In this document: piece by piece, positions 9,103-17,860 of the stretch
Numbering within the stretch: the stretch's first letter is position 1
Layout: each line of letters opens with the position of its first letter
Origin: Anaerostipes sp. 992a
GTDB taxonomy: Bacteria; Bacillota; Clostridia; Lachnospirales; Lachnospiraceae
Length of the DNA stretch: 64,000 nt
Assembly: GCF_001940245.1 (NCBI RefSeq)
Contig: NZ_MJIG01000001.1
Span: 186,001-250,000, forward strand
Direction of reading: 5' to 3'
The notes under the pieces: generated by a model
Databases searched by the model: none
What the model saw: the letters and a program-made list of their open reading frames with translations, nothing else
What the model was told of the DNA's origin: nothing
Made by a program: the position numbers and the translations under genes

Positions 9103-9184
9103 AAAAGAAAAAGAGACTACGCTATTGGTTAGAACAACGTTGTCTCTTACTATGGTATTCTACTACGTGAAAAAAATTTGTCAA
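9103..9184 (-). promoter_or_regulatory. Promoter and leader terminator of the alanine symporter gene
   Basis: On the minus strand TTGACA (9179-9184) and TAGAAT (9157-9162) are 16 bases apart. About ten bases later an imperfect hairpin, AAGAGACAACG paired with CGTAGTCTCTT, is followed by TTTCTTTTA. This placement fits early termination controlled in the leader. No known riboswitch core was recognised. Confidence 0.65.
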
Positions 9185-9325
9185 GGTAATTGTATTTTTT
9201 TCATTTAACAAACTTTATTTTGTTAAATTTTCATGCGAAAATGTATAAATATTTGCTACTATAGAGAAGAAATGTTAAAATAGCAAAATATAGAAATAGA
9301 AAGAAATATGGAAAGGAATAGAAAG

Positions 9326-9829
9326 ATGGAACGTTGGGATATTTATGATAGTAACAAGCAGAGAACCGGACGAACGATGAAGCGAAATGACTGGTGTTTA
9401 AAGGATAATGAATATCATTTGACAGTATTGGGAGTTGTTGCACGTCCGGATGGAAAATTTTTGATTACAAAGAGAGTGATGACAAAGGCATGGGCACCTG
9501 GCTGGTGGGAAGTATCCGGAGGGGCTGTTATGGCCGGCGAGGAATCCAAAGATGCAGTCATCCGTGAAGTGAAGGAAGAAACCGGATTGGATGTATCCAA
9601 CAGCCAGGGTGGATATTTATTCACATATCATAGAGAAAACCCGGGAGAAGGCGATAATTATTTTGTGGATGTTTATCGTTTTATTGTGGATTTTGAAGAA
9701 AGTGATTTGGATCTGCAGGAAAAAGAAACCGATGGGTATATGCTGGCAACACTGGAGGAGATCAAAGAATTTGCACGTCAGGGAATTTTCCTGCATTATG
9801 ACAGTATTAAGCAGGCATTTGAGCTGTAA
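9326..9829 (+). CDS. NUDIX hydrolase
   Basis: This is a 167-residue hydrolase of nucleoside diphosphate-linked compounds. A full Nudix box is visible near residues 63-86: GGAVMAGEESKDAVIREVKE followed by ETGL. The front part (ERWDIYDSNKQRTGRTMKR) resembles the IDI/YfcD-like branch, whose substrates are not well defined. I start at the second ATG, with AAAGGAATAG upstream; the ATG at 9308 has no ribosome site. It is a single gene followed by a terminator shared with the convergent small gene. Confidence 0.86.
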   Translation: MERWDIYDSNKQRTGRTMKRNDWCLKDNEYHLTVLGVVARPDGKFLITKRVMTKAWAPGWWEVSGGAVMAGEESKDAVIREVKEETGLDVSNSQGGYLFTYHRENPGEGDNYFVDVYRFIVDFEESDLDLQEKETDGYMLATLEEIKEFARQGIFLHYDSIKQAFEL

Positions 9830-9835
9830 AAAACA

Positions 9836-9880
9836 AAGAGGAGTTGATGCTTTTTCATGGCAACAACTCCTCTTGATTTT
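9836..9880. terminator. Bidirectional terminator between NUDIX gene and small gene
   Basis: The stem AAGAGGAGTTG pairs with CAACTCCTCTT and is flanked by A-rich sequence on the left and TTGATTTTATTT on the right. Two convergent genes end here. Confidence 0.75.
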
Positions 9881-10103
9881 ATTTCATATTCGCCAAGATT
9901 CGGAATAATTCCAGATCTTTTTCTTTAACCTTAATATTGGCAGTGTGAGAGCTTCCATTAGGGTCCGTGACCTTGATTTCTAAAATAGAACCTTCTTTTA
10001 TGCCGTTCTGGGCAACTGCTCTTAAAAATTTCGGGAATTTTGGATGGCGGGATACAAAATCATCCCATAATCCCTTTATTTTCATTAAATTCATTGGATT
10101 CAT
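9879..10103 (-). CDS. Small conserved-looking protein of unknown function
   Basis: The 74-residue product begins MNPMNLMKIKGLWDDFVSRH and ends with an acidic/basic helix, KVKEKDLELFRILANMK. I do not recognise the family. The middle, EGSILEIKVTDPNG, looks like a beta-hairpin with a turn. The start has GGGGAG eight bases upstream; an in-frame earlier ATG at 10118 overlaps the end of the cupin gene. It follows the cupin gene at once, so the two are probably co-transcribed. No membrane segment or signal peptide is present. Confidence 0.62.
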   Translation of the reverse strand: MNPMNLMKIKGLWDDFVSRHPKFPKFLRAVAQNGIKEGSILEIKVTDPNGSSHTANIKVKEKDLELFRILANMK

Positions 10104-10118
10104 ATGAGTTCTCCCCAA

Positions 10119-10445
10119 TTAGTCTAGAATAATCAGTGCCATAAATACCAGATCGGTATCGCCAGTATTGGCAAGCCCATGTCCACAGTTGTCAGGAGTA
10201 AAGGTAACATCTCCGGCAGCAACTGGTCGTGTGGTTCCATTGTCATTATATTCTCCCTGTCCGGAAAGAATATAATAAGTTTCGCTTTCATTATGATGTT
10301 CATGATATCCGAGAGAGCAACCAGGTTCTAAAGTCACCTGCGCATACATACGGCATTTGCCGTTTAACTCTTTCTCCCCAAGAATTCGTTTGATGATAAC
10401 ATGGCCTTCTCCGCCGGCCATATGTTCTACCCGTTCTATTTTCAT
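10119..10445 (-). CDS. Single-domain cupin protein
   Basis: This 108-residue protein is one cupin barrel. Motif 1 is visible as GYHEHHNESETYYILSGQGE (residues 49-68), with the metal-binding His pair and Glu. Motif 2 is PDNCGHGLANTGD near residue 88, with the last His. Such small cupins may act as isomerases, metal-dependent enzymes or sensors, so no reaction is assigned. AAAGGAGGACTTACT lies before the start. It sits between the PurF-like gene and a small gene in one orientation. Confidence 0.86.
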   Translation of the reverse strand: MKIERVEHMAGGEGHVIIKRILGEKELNGKCRMYAQVTLEPGCSLGYHEHHNESETYYILSGQGEYNDNGTTRPVAAGDVTFTPDNCGHGLANTGDTDLVFMALIILD

Positions 10446-10483
10446 AGTAAGTCCTCCTTTATAGCATAAATTCAATTAAGATA

Positions 10484-11890
10484 TTATTCTTTTCCATCCC
10501 AGCAATAAGTGCAAAGCTTGCTTCGATCCAGACCTACAGAGTCGATCATATCGTCCAGACGGTGATAGCGCAGAGAAGTAAAATTCAGCTGTTTGCAGAT
10601 GCGGCTGATCATATCCTGATATTCTGGAGTGTCAGGATTGGAAAAAGCAGTTAGGTTCACATGTTTATAATCACCAGTCATTTCCTGAATGATACGCCGT
10701 GTGATCAGATCCATCTCAGAAGTAGAACGAGAGAAATTCAAATATTTACATCCGTACATGATTGGTGGGCAGGCCGGACGAACATGAACTTCCTTTGCAC
10801 CGCTTTGATAGAGAAATTCGGTTGTTTCTCGTAGCTGTGTGCCTCGAACGATGGAGTCATCGATCAAAAGCAGGCTCTTGTCCTGAATCAGGTCATGAAC
10901 CGGAATCAATTTCATTTTGGCGATCAGATTCCGTTTGCTCTGTATCGTCGGCATAAAGGAACGAGGCCAGGTTGGAGTATACTTAATAAATGGTCTTGAG
11001 AATGGAATTCCGGATTCGTTAGCATATCCAATGGCATGGGCGATTCCGGAATCAGGAACGCCAGCAACCGTATCTGGAGTAGCATCATCTCTTTGAGCCA
11101 GTTTCTGACCGCAGTTGTAACGCATCTTCTCAACGCTGATTCCTTCGTAAGAAGAGGATGGATATCCATAATATACCCATAGGAAGGTACAGATCTTCAT
11201 GTCTTCTCCCGGCTTTACTAAGGTTCGGACTCCTTCTGGAGTCATAATGACAATTTCTCCAGGACCTAATTCACGTTCTGGTGTGTAGCCAAGATTTAAG
11301 TAAGCAAAGCTTTCAAAGGAAAGGCAGTAGCCATCTTCCTTTTTACCAATAGCTACAGGAGTTCGGCCCAGCTTGTCTCTGGCAGCATAGATTCCTTTTG
11401 GCGTCATAAGCACCATAGTCATGGAACCGTCGATGATCTCTTGAGCATACTGGATTCCTTCGATCAGGTTATCTCGTTGGTTGATGATAGAAGCAACCAG
11501 TTCGGTAGCATTGATATCGCCACCACTCATTTCCAGAAAATGAGCATGTCCAGTTTGGAAAATGCTGTCTACAATGGCATCAATATTGTTAATCTTACCA
11601 ACAGTCATGATGGCATAGGTCCCATGATGGGAACGTACGATCAATGGCTGAGGTTCATAATCAGAAATACATCCAATTCCCATACATCCATGCATGGTAT
11701 TGGCATCTTTATCAAATTTTGTACGGAACGGTGCATTTTCGATATTATGAATGGCACGGTCAAACCCGGATTCTTTATCATAAACAGCCATACCAGCACG
11801 TCTGGTTCCCAAATGGGAATGATAATCCGTTCCAAAAAATAAATCAAATACACAATCCTGTTTCGAAGTTACTCCAAAAAAACCTCCCAT
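10484..11890 (-). CDS. Amidophosphoribosyltransferase-like protein lacking the N-terminal Cys
   Basis: The 468-residue protein has the two-part layout of PurF: an Ntn glutaminase-type domain, then a type I phosphoribosyltransferase domain with the PRPP loop LLIDDSIVRGTQLRE near residue 345. Cys residues near the C-terminus (CTYC) and in RPACPP and YGCKY could hold a 4Fe-4S cluster as in Bacillus PurF. The start MGGFFGV aligns with MCGIVGI of E. coli PurF, so the nucleophilic Cys1 is replaced by Gly. The usual HRGQ(D/E) stretch is also altered, to GTRRAG. Glutamine hydrolysis is therefore unlikely. The start follows GGAGGACATT; the upstream ATG at 11908 precedes that site. It may be ammonia-dependent or have another role. 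Confidence 0.8.
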   Translation of the reverse strand: MGGFFGVTSKQDCVFDLFFGTDYHSHLGTRRAGMAVYDKESGFDRAIHNIENAPFRTKFDKDANTMHGCMGIGCISDYEPQPLIVRSHHGTYAIMTVGKINNIDAIVDSIFQTGHAHFLEMSGGDINATELVASIINQRDNLIEGIQYAQEIIDGSMTMVLMTPKGIYAARDKLGRTPVAIGKKEDGYCLSFESFAYLNLGYTPERELGPGEIVIMTPEGVRTLVKPGEDMKICTFLWVYYGYPSSSYEGISVEKMRYNCGQKLAQRDDATPDTVAGVPDSGIAHAIGYANESGIPFSRPFIKYTPTWPRSFMPTIQSKRNLIAKMKLIPVHDLIQDKSLLLIDDSIVRGTQLRETTEFLYQSGAKEVHVRPACPPIMYGCKYLNFSRSTSEMDLITRRIIQEMTGDYKHVNLTAFSNPDTPEYQDMISRICKQLNFTSLRYHRLDDMIDSVGLDRSKLCTYCWDGKE

Positions 11891-11977
11891 AATGTCCTCC
11901 AATTTCATTCTATTATTGTCAGTATCTATAAATTTTTCATCTGATATTTATTATAGCGGAAGAAGAATAAATGTACA

Positions 11978-12046
11978 AGAAAAAGGAACTGTGTTCCAGA
12001 AGTGAAATTATTCCACTTCAGTTTTACACAGCTCCTTCTTTTTTAT
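11978..12046 (-). terminator. Terminator after carB
   Basis: On the minus strand AAGGAGCTGTGT pairs with ACACAGTTCCTT and is followed by TTTCTTG. The loop contains a second smaller stem (GAAGTGGAATAATTTCACTTC), giving a two-tier hairpin. Confidence 0.82.
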
Positions 12047-12052
12047 AAAATT

Positions 12053-15000
12053 TTATTTGTCATGAATCTCGCTATGAAGTTCCTGAAGAGATTTTACCTC
12101 TCCGTTTCCATGTGTTTTTATATAACGGATTCCCTTTGCCGTTGCGATGGCAGCAGCAATGGTGGTAAAGTAAGGAACCTTTGCTTTGATGGCAGCTTTA
12201 CGAAGGTAACTGTCATCATTAACGCTATCTTTTCCGACTGGAGAGTTGATGATCAGCTGGATATCTCCATTGGTGATCAGATCCAGGATGTTTGGACGAC
12301 CTTCGGAAAGTTTCTTTACCTTCTTAGAAGGAATTCCAGCTTCACTGATCAGCTGATGTGTACCAGAAGTAGCGATGATATCAAATCCATCGTCTGCCAG
12401 CATCTGTGCTAGTTCTACTACTTCCGCCTTATCCTTTTTATTCACAGAAATCAATACAGTTCCTTCTGTTGGAAGCTTCACCTGAGTTGCTTCCTGAGCT
12501 TTGCAGAAGGCTTCTCCATAGTAAGGAGACAATCCTAATACTTCACCGGTAGAACGCATTTCTGGTCCAAGGACAGGGTCTACTTCCTGGAACATATTGA
12601 ATGGGAATACGGCCTCTTTTACTCCATAGTTTGGAATTATCTGTTCTTTTAAATTTGGAACTGGGGATGGGCGTCCAGTCAGTTCGGAAGTAATGATATC
12701 GGTAGCCAATGGTACCATGCGGATATTGCATACCTTGGATACCAGAGGAACGGTTCTGGATGCACGAGGGTTGGCTTCTAATACAAATACTTTTCCATTT
12801 TCAATAGCGTACTGCATGTTCATCAATCCACATACGTGCATTTCTTCTGCGATCTTTCTTGTGTATTCCTTGATAGTTTCTACATTTTCAGCAGAAATAT
12901 GAACAGAAGGAATGATACATGCGGAGTCACCGGAGTGTACACCTGCAAGTTCGATGTGCTCCATAACTGCAGGGACGAAGGCATGAGTACCGTCGCTGAT
13001 GGCATCTGCCTCACATTCGGTTGCGTGTCCTAAGAAACGGTCGATCAGGATTGGTCGGTCAGGAGTCACACCAACAGCTGCCTGCATATATCCAATCATG
13101 CTTTCTGCATCATAGACAACTTCCATTCCGCGTCCACCAAGTACATAGGATGGACGAACCATAACTGGGTAGCCGATCTGGTCAGCAATTGCCAGTGCTT
13201 CTTCCACAGTAGTAGCCATTCCTGATTCAGGCATTGGAATTTCTAATTTTTCCATCATTGCACGGAATAAATCACGGTCTTCTGCAAGGTCGATCACAGA
13301 AGGAGAAGTACCGAGGATTTTTACACCGTTTTTCTCTAATTCAGATGCAAGATTTAATGGAGTCTGTCCACCAAACTGTGCGATTACCCCCAAAGGTTTT
13401 TCCTTTTTATAAATGCTTAATACATCTTCTAAGGTTAATGGTTCAAAATATAATTTATCAGAAGTATCATAATCGGTAGATACAGTCTCTGGATTACAGT
13501 TTACGATAATTGTTTCAAATCCAAGCTTTTTCAATGCCAGAGAGGCATGAACGCAGCAGTAGTCAAATTCGATTCCCTGTCCGATTCGGTTTGGACCACC
13601 GCCTAAGATCATGATTTTTGGCTTTTCTTCGTTTACAGGGTTTTTATCTTCTGCATTATAAGTAGAGTAGTAGTAAGCGCTGTTTTCGGTACCACTTACA
13701 TGTACACCTTCCCATGCTTCTTCGACACCAAGCTGGATTCTGTGGTTGCGGACATCTTCTTCTGGAATTTCTAAAATCTGGCTTAAATACTTATCGGAGA
13801 AGCCGTCTTTCTTAGCTGTGATCAGCAGTTCGTCGGCTGGAAGACTTCCTTTGGATGCCAGAAGTGCTTCTTCCTCCTCAACCAGTTCTTTCATCTGTTC
13901 GATAAACCAGTGTTTTACCTTTGTCAGTTCATGGATTTCATCCACAGTGGCTCCTTTTCGGAGAGCTTCATACATCACAAAGTGACGTTCACTAGTAGGA
14001 GTGATCAGCATTTTCAGCAGTTCTTCTTTGGATTTGGAATCAAAATCTTTGGCATGACCCAGTCCATAGCGTCCAGTTTCTAAGCTTCGGATTGCTTTTT
14101 GGAAAGCTTCTTTATAGGTTTTACCGATGCTCATAACTTCACCAACGGCACGCATCTGTGTTCCAAGCTTATCCTCTACACCTTTGAATTTTTCAAATGC
14201 CCAGCGTGCAAACTTGATTACTACATAATCGCCATCTGGTACATATTTATCTAAGGTACCGTATTTTCCACAAGGGATATCCTTTAAGGTTAATCCGGTG
14301 GCTAACATTGCAGATACCAGAGCAATCGGGAAGCCGGTAGCTTTCGAAGCAAGTGCGGATGAACGGGAAGTACGAGGGTTGATCTCAATAACGATGATAC
14401 GATCGGATACAGGGTCATGGGCGAACTGTACGTTGGTGCCTCCGATTACCTGTACGGATTCTACAATCTTATAAGCCTGTTCCTGAAGGCGCTTCTGGCA
14501 TTCTTCGGAAATCGTAAGCATAGGTGCAGAACAGAAGGAATCTCCTGTATGAACGCCTAATGGATCGATGTTCTCGATAAAGCATACGGTGATCATATTG
14601 TTATCTGCATCACGAACAACTTCTAATTCTAATTCTTCCCAGCCAAGAATGGATTCTTCTACCAGTACCTGTCCAACTAAGCTGGCCTGAAGGCCTCTTG
14701 CCATAACGGTTTTTAATTCTTCTTTATTGTAGACCAGTCCACCGCCGGCACCACCCATGGTATAAGCAGGGCGAAGTACAACTGGATAGCCGAGGCGGTC
14801 TGCAATGGCAAGTCCTTCTTCTACACTATAAGCAACTTCGCTTCGAGCCATCTCAATACCAAGCTTATCCATAGCCTTCTTAAATTCAATACGGTCTTCT
14901 CCACGTTCGATGGCATCGATCTGAACACCGATAACCTTTACATTATATTTATCCAGAATACCAGCCTTATTAAGTTCTGCACATAGGTTAAGTCCTGATT

Positions 15001-15277
15001 GTCCTCCTAAGTTAGGCAGCAGTGCATCTGGTCTTTCCTTTTCAATAATCTGTTCTAAACGTTCTACATTCAATGGTTCAATATAAGTAACATCAGCAGT
15101 TTCCGGATCTGTCATGATAGTAGCCGGATTAGAGTTTACCAATACGATCTCATATCCTAATTTCTTTAGTGCTTTACAAGCCTGAGTACCAGAATAATCG
15201 AATTCACAGGCCTGTCCGATAATAATAGGACCGGAACCGATAATAAGTACTTTGTGAATGTCAGTTCTTTTTGGCAT
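12053..15277 (-). CDS. carB: Carbamoyl-phosphate synthase large subunit
   Basis: CarB makes carbamoyl phosphate from bicarbonate, ammonia and ATP for pyrimidine and arginine synthesis. The product has 1074 residues, the usual length. Two homologous ATP-grasp halves are clear: the first opens KVLIIGSGPIIIGQACEFDY, the second KIMILGGGPNRIGQGIEFDY near residue 560. Metal and ATP motifs such as EINPRTSRSSALASKATG and EANPRASRTVPLVSKV are intact. The allosteric MGS-like domain fills the last 140 residues. The start has GAAGGAGAAA upstream. No carA is next to it, so the glutaminase subunit must be elsewhere. Confidence 0.98.
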   Translation of the reverse strand: MPKRTDIHKVLIIGSGPIIIGQACEFDYSGTQACKALKKLGYEIVLVNSNPATIMTDPETADVTYIEPLNVERLEQIIEKERPDALLPNLGGQSGLNLCAELNKAGILDKYNVKVIGVQIDAIERGEDRIEFKKAMDKLGIEMARSEVAYSVEEGLAIADRLGYPVVLRPAYTMGGAGGGLVYNKEELKTVMARGLQASLVGQVLVEESILGWEELELEVVRDADNNMITVCFIENIDPLGVHTGDSFCSAPMLTISEECQKRLQEQAYKIVESVQVIGGTNVQFAHDPVSDRIIVIEINPRTSRSSALASKATGFPIALVSAMLATGLTLKDIPCGKYGTLDKYVPDGDYVVIKFARWAFEKFKGVEDKLGTQMRAVGEVMSIGKTYKEAFQKAIRSLETGRYGLGHAKDFDSKSKEELLKMLITPTSERHFVMYEALRKGATVDEIHELTKVKHWFIEQMKELVEEEEALLASKGSLPADELLITAKKDGFSDKYLSQILEIPEEDVRNHRIQLGVEEAWEGVHVSGTENSAYYYSTYNAEDKNPVNEEKPKIMILGGGPNRIGQGIEFDYCCVHASLALKKLGFETIIVNCNPETVSTDYDTSDKLYFEPLTLEDVLSIYKKEKPLGVIAQFGGQTPLNLASELEKNGVKILGTSPSVIDLAEDRDLFRAMMEKLEIPMPESGMATTVEEALAIADQIGYPVMVRPSYVLGGRGMEVVYDAESMIGYMQAAVGVTPDRPILIDRFLGHATECEADAISDGTHAFVPAVMEHIELAGVHSGDSACIIPSVHISAENVETIKEYTRKIAEEMHVCGLMNMQYAIENGKVFVLEANPRASRTVPLVSKVCNIRMVPLATDIITSELTGRPSPVPNLKEQIIPNYGVKEAVFPFNMFQEVDPVLGPEMRSTGEVLGLSPYYGEAFCKAQEATQVKLPTEGTVLISVNKKDKAEVVELAQMLADDGFDIIATSGTHQLISEAGIPSKKVKKLSEGRPNILDLITNGDIQLIINSPVGKDSVNDDSYLRKAAIKAKVPYFTTIAAAIATAKGIRYIKTHGNGEVKSLQELHSEIHDK

Positions 15278-15327
15278 AAAGTTTCTCCTTCTTAATTAAA
15301 TTAATTTTTTAATTTCCTTCGCTTTCT

Positions 15328-15355
15328 ATTATAATAGAAGTAGAAAAAATCACAA
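15328..15355 (-). promoter_or_regulatory. carB: Promoter of carB
   Basis: On the minus strand TTGTGA and TATAAT are separated by 16 bases, about 50 bases upstream of the carB start. No PyrR-type attenuator was seen in the short leader. Confidence 0.6.
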
Positions 15356-15389
15356 GGATTTTGAAAGAAAAATGTATTAAAATAAATAC

Positions 15390-15566
15390 TTGATTTTTAT
15401 TTCCGAAGGGCTATAATAGGTATCGTACTAAAAATGAATAAAACTCATGTAGAAAATGAAAAGAATTCAATAAGTTTCACTGAAGAGAAGAGGACTCCCT
15501 CCAGATATTATACTGGAAGGGGGTTTTTTGTCACATAAGAAATTCCTTGAATTCTTACATGAGTTT
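15390..15566 (+). promoter_or_regulatory. Promoter and structured leader with terminator, upstream of BASS transporter
   Basis: TTGATT (15390-15395) and TATAAT (15412-15417) form a promoter with 16-base spacing. The leader holds a hairpin, CTCCCTCCAG paired with CTGGAAGGGGG, followed by six T (15495-15529), an apparent terminator. It is enclosed by long complementary arms: AAACTCATGT (15441-15450) with ACATGAGTTT (15557-15566), and AAGAATTCAA (15461-15470) with TTGAATTCTT (15547-15556). The ribosome site follows directly. I do not match it to a known riboswitch. Confidence 0.7.
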
Positions 15567-15583
15567 TGAAAGGAAAGGAAACT

Positions 15584-16576
15584 ATGAAAACACTACAAAA
15601 ATTCAGTAAATTTTTATCCAATGATACGTCAGTGGTGGTAATCGCCATTGCCGTTGTTACTTTTTTCATCCCGCAGCTGATGGGATGGGTAAACTACCAG
15701 CTTTTTTGGGATCCGGTTGGCAATAAGTTCACCAGTCAGTCCATCATTCTTGGAATTATCATGTTCAGTATGGGACTTACGCTGACAACGCAGGATTTTA
15801 AGATTCTGGCACAACGTCCTTTTGATATTTGTATTGGTGCGATAGCCCAGTATCTGATTATGCCATTTCTGGCATTTACTCTGACCAGACTGCTTCATCT
15901 GCCGGATGCGATTGCATTGGGACTAATCTTAGTAGGATGTTGCCCAGGAGGAGTATCTTCCAATGTTATGTCCTATCTTTGCGGTGGAGATGTGGCATTC
16001 TCAGTTGGGATGACAACGGTATCTACCTTATTATCTCCAATTATGACTCCGACCATGGTGGCACTTCTTGCCAGCGGAACAAAGATATCCATCAAAGGAT
16101 TGCCTATGTTCGTTTCTATCATTGAAACGGTCATTGTTCCAATTGCCATTGGATTTGTGATCAATTACATATTTGGTGAGAAGAAACAATTTAAGGAAAT
16201 TCAGCAGGTGATGCCAGGTGTGGCAGTCATCGGACTTGCCTGTGTCGTTGGTGGGGTCATTTCCTCTCAGGGAGCCAATTTCTTTACTTCAGGAATTGTG
16301 ATCTTTATTGCAGTATTGTTGCATAATAGTCTGGGATATCTTCTTGGATACTGTGCTGGAAAGTTGACAGGAATGAATACAGCGAAGAAGAGGACCATTT
16401 CTATTGAAGTAGGTATGCAGAATGCAGGGCTGGCTACCAATCTTGCAACAACCTCTTCACAGTTTGCGGCAACACCAGAATCAGCAGTCATCTGTGCAGT
16501 ATCCTGTGTATGGCATTCTATTTCAGGAACTCTTCTTGCTGGATTTTTTGCCGGCTTAGATAAGAAAAAAGATTGA
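15584..16576 (+). CDS. Bile acid:sodium symporter (BASS) family transporter
   Basis: This is a Na+-coupled transporter of 330 residues with about ten membrane spans. Family landmarks are MFSMGLTLTTQDFKIL near residue 68, the crossover-type segment GCCPGGVSSNVMSYLCGGD near residue 125, and SIEVGMQNAGLATNLA near residue 280. Members move bile acids, ketopantoate, pyruvate or other organic acids, so the substrate is open. The start MKTLQ has AAAGGAAAGGAAA in front; the earlier in-frame TTG is inside that ribosome site. The gene follows a promoter and a structured leader and stands alone. Confidence 0.92.
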   Translation: MKTLQKFSKFLSNDTSVVVIAIAVVTFFIPQLMGWVNYQLFWDPVGNKFTSQSIILGIIMFSMGLTLTTQDFKILAQRPFDICIGAIAQYLIMPFLAFTLTRLLHLPDAIALGLILVGCCPGGVSSNVMSYLCGGDVAFSVGMTTVSTLLSPIMTPTMVALLASGTKISIKGLPMFVSIIETVIVPIAIGFVINYIFGEKKQFKEIQQVMPGVAVIGLACVVGGVISSQGANFFTSGIVIFIAVLLHNSLGYLLGYCAGKLTGMNTAKKRTISIEVGMQNAGLATNLATTSSQFAATPESAVICAVSCVWHSISGTLLAGFFAGLDKKKD

Positions 16577-16643
16577 CAGACAGCGCCTTTTAAGATATTA
16601 TTCCTATATAACCTAGTGAAATAATAGGAGAAGAGGTGCAAAA

Positions 16644-17285
16644 ATGAGAGAGATTTTATGCTTTGGAGATTCCAATACGTATGGATTAATTCCTGGCACA
16701 GAGAATAGATTTGATCGCAATACCAGATGGACAGGAATTCTGGATAAACATTTATATGCAAAAGGATATCGGATCATTGAGGAGGGATTGTGTGGAAGGA
16801 CGACCAGATTTGATGATCGAACGCGCGAGGGAAGAAATGGTACGAAGATGCTGCCGGTTCTTTTGGAAACTCATAAACCGATCGATCGGGTTATCCTTAT
16901 GCTCGGGACTAATGACTGCAAATTTTGCTATCATCCCTCTGCAGCATTGATCGGCAGTGGAGTTGAGATGCTGATCAAACAGATTCGGAATGTGGATGAA
17001 ACGATAAAGATATTATTGATTTCTCCTATTCATTTGGGAGAAGAGGTATGGAAGCAGGAGTTTGATCCAGAATTTGACAAAGCTTCGATTGAAATTTCAA
17101 AGCAGCTAAAAGACGTATATCAGACCATTGCCCGAAAGTACGGATGTGATTTTCTGGCGGCTTCAGATGTGGCAGCTCCAAGCAGAGAGGATCAGGAGCA
17201 TATGGATGCTGCAAATCATAAAAAATTAGCCCGTTTGATTCAGGAAGCAATGGAAGCAGATGATTATCAGGAAGCAATCGCATGA
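16644..17285 (+). CDS. SGNH/GDSL-type hydrolase
   Basis: The 213-residue product is a soluble esterase or lipase-like enzyme. The SGNH blocks are all present: FGDSNTYG at residues 7-14 (nucleophile Ser), MLGTNDCK near residue 91 (Asn), and a C-terminal Asp/His pair in HMDAANH near residue 193. No signal peptide is seen, so it acts in the cytoplasm. The start has AGAAGAGGTG upstream. The next gene begins 17 bases after its stop, suggesting an operon with the HD protein. Substrate unknown; similarity is to the arylesterase branch. Confidence 0.88.
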   Translation: MREILCFGDSNTYGLIPGTENRFDRNTRWTGILDKHLYAKGYRIIEEGLCGRTTRFDDRTREGRNGTKMLPVLLETHKPIDRVILMLGTNDCKFCYHPSAALIGSGVEMLIKQIRNVDETIKILLISPIHLGEEVWKQEFDPEFDKASIEISKQLKDVYQTIARKYGCDFLAASDVAAPSREDQEHMDAANHKKLARLIQEAMEADDYQEAIA

Positions 17286-17301
17286 AAGGGAGGAAGAAAG
17301 G

Positions 17302-17847
17302 ATGACAAGAGAAGAAGCATGGGAATTGCTTACAGAATACAATAAAGAAGAATTTCATTTGGAGCATGCGCAGATTGTAGAAAATACAATGAAGTATTTT
17401 GCCCAAAAGCTTGGATATGGTGAGGAAAAGGAGTTCTGGGGCCTGGTAGGACTGCTTCACGATCTGGACTTTGAACAGTATCCAGAAGAGCATTGTATCA
17501 AAAGTCAGGAGATCATGAAAGAGCGTGGATTGGAGGAACGTCTGATTCATGCAACAGCAAGTCATGGATATGCCATTACCGTAGACATTGAACCGGTTCA
17601 TGAGATGGAGAAAGTCCTGTATGCAGTGGATGAACTAACGGGGCTGATCGGAGCCGTTGTATTAATGCGTCCATCAAAAAGCGTACAGGACCTGAAGGTA
17701 AAATCCGTGAAAAAGAAATTCAAAAGCAAGAACTTTGCAGCAGGGTGCTCCAGGGAGGTTATTCAACGGGGTGCAGATATGCTGGGATGGACGTTGGATG
17801 ATCTGATCGCTCAGACGATAGAGGCGTTGAAAACCTTCCAGGAATAA
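17302..17847 (+). CDS. HD-domain hydrolase
   Basis: This 181-residue protein has an HD-type metal phosphohydrolase core: HAQIVENTMKYF near residue 24, LLHDLDFEQYP (HD pair) near residue 52, HATASHGYA near residue 80, and YAVDELTGLIGA near residue 106. It is the HDIG-like type often annotated as hydrolase or tRNA nucleotidyltransferase-related; the substrate is not known. The start has GGAGGAAGAAAG upstream; the frame upstream only reads through the end of the SGNH gene. It converges on the ABC-class ATPase gene with 13 bases between stops. Confidence 0.85.
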   Translation: MTREEAWELLTEYNKEEFHLEHAQIVENTMKYFAQKLGYGEEKEFWGLVGLLHDLDFEQYPEEHCIKSQEIMKERGLEERLIHATASHGYAITVDIEPVHEMEKVLYAVDELTGLIGAVVLMRPSKSVQDLKVKSVKKKFKSKNFAAGCSREVIQRGADMLGWTLDDLIAQTIEALKTFQE

Positions 17848-17860
17848 TACTGCAAAGGAG

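Noticed and set aside
9103-9184. Glycine riboswitch upstream of the alanine/glycine symporter
   Set aside because: The leader is too short and lacks the conserved glycine riboswitch core; only a simple hairpin is present.
15278-15327. PyrR attenuator upstream of carB
   Set aside because: Only about 50 bases separate promoter and start, with no terminator/antiterminator pair.
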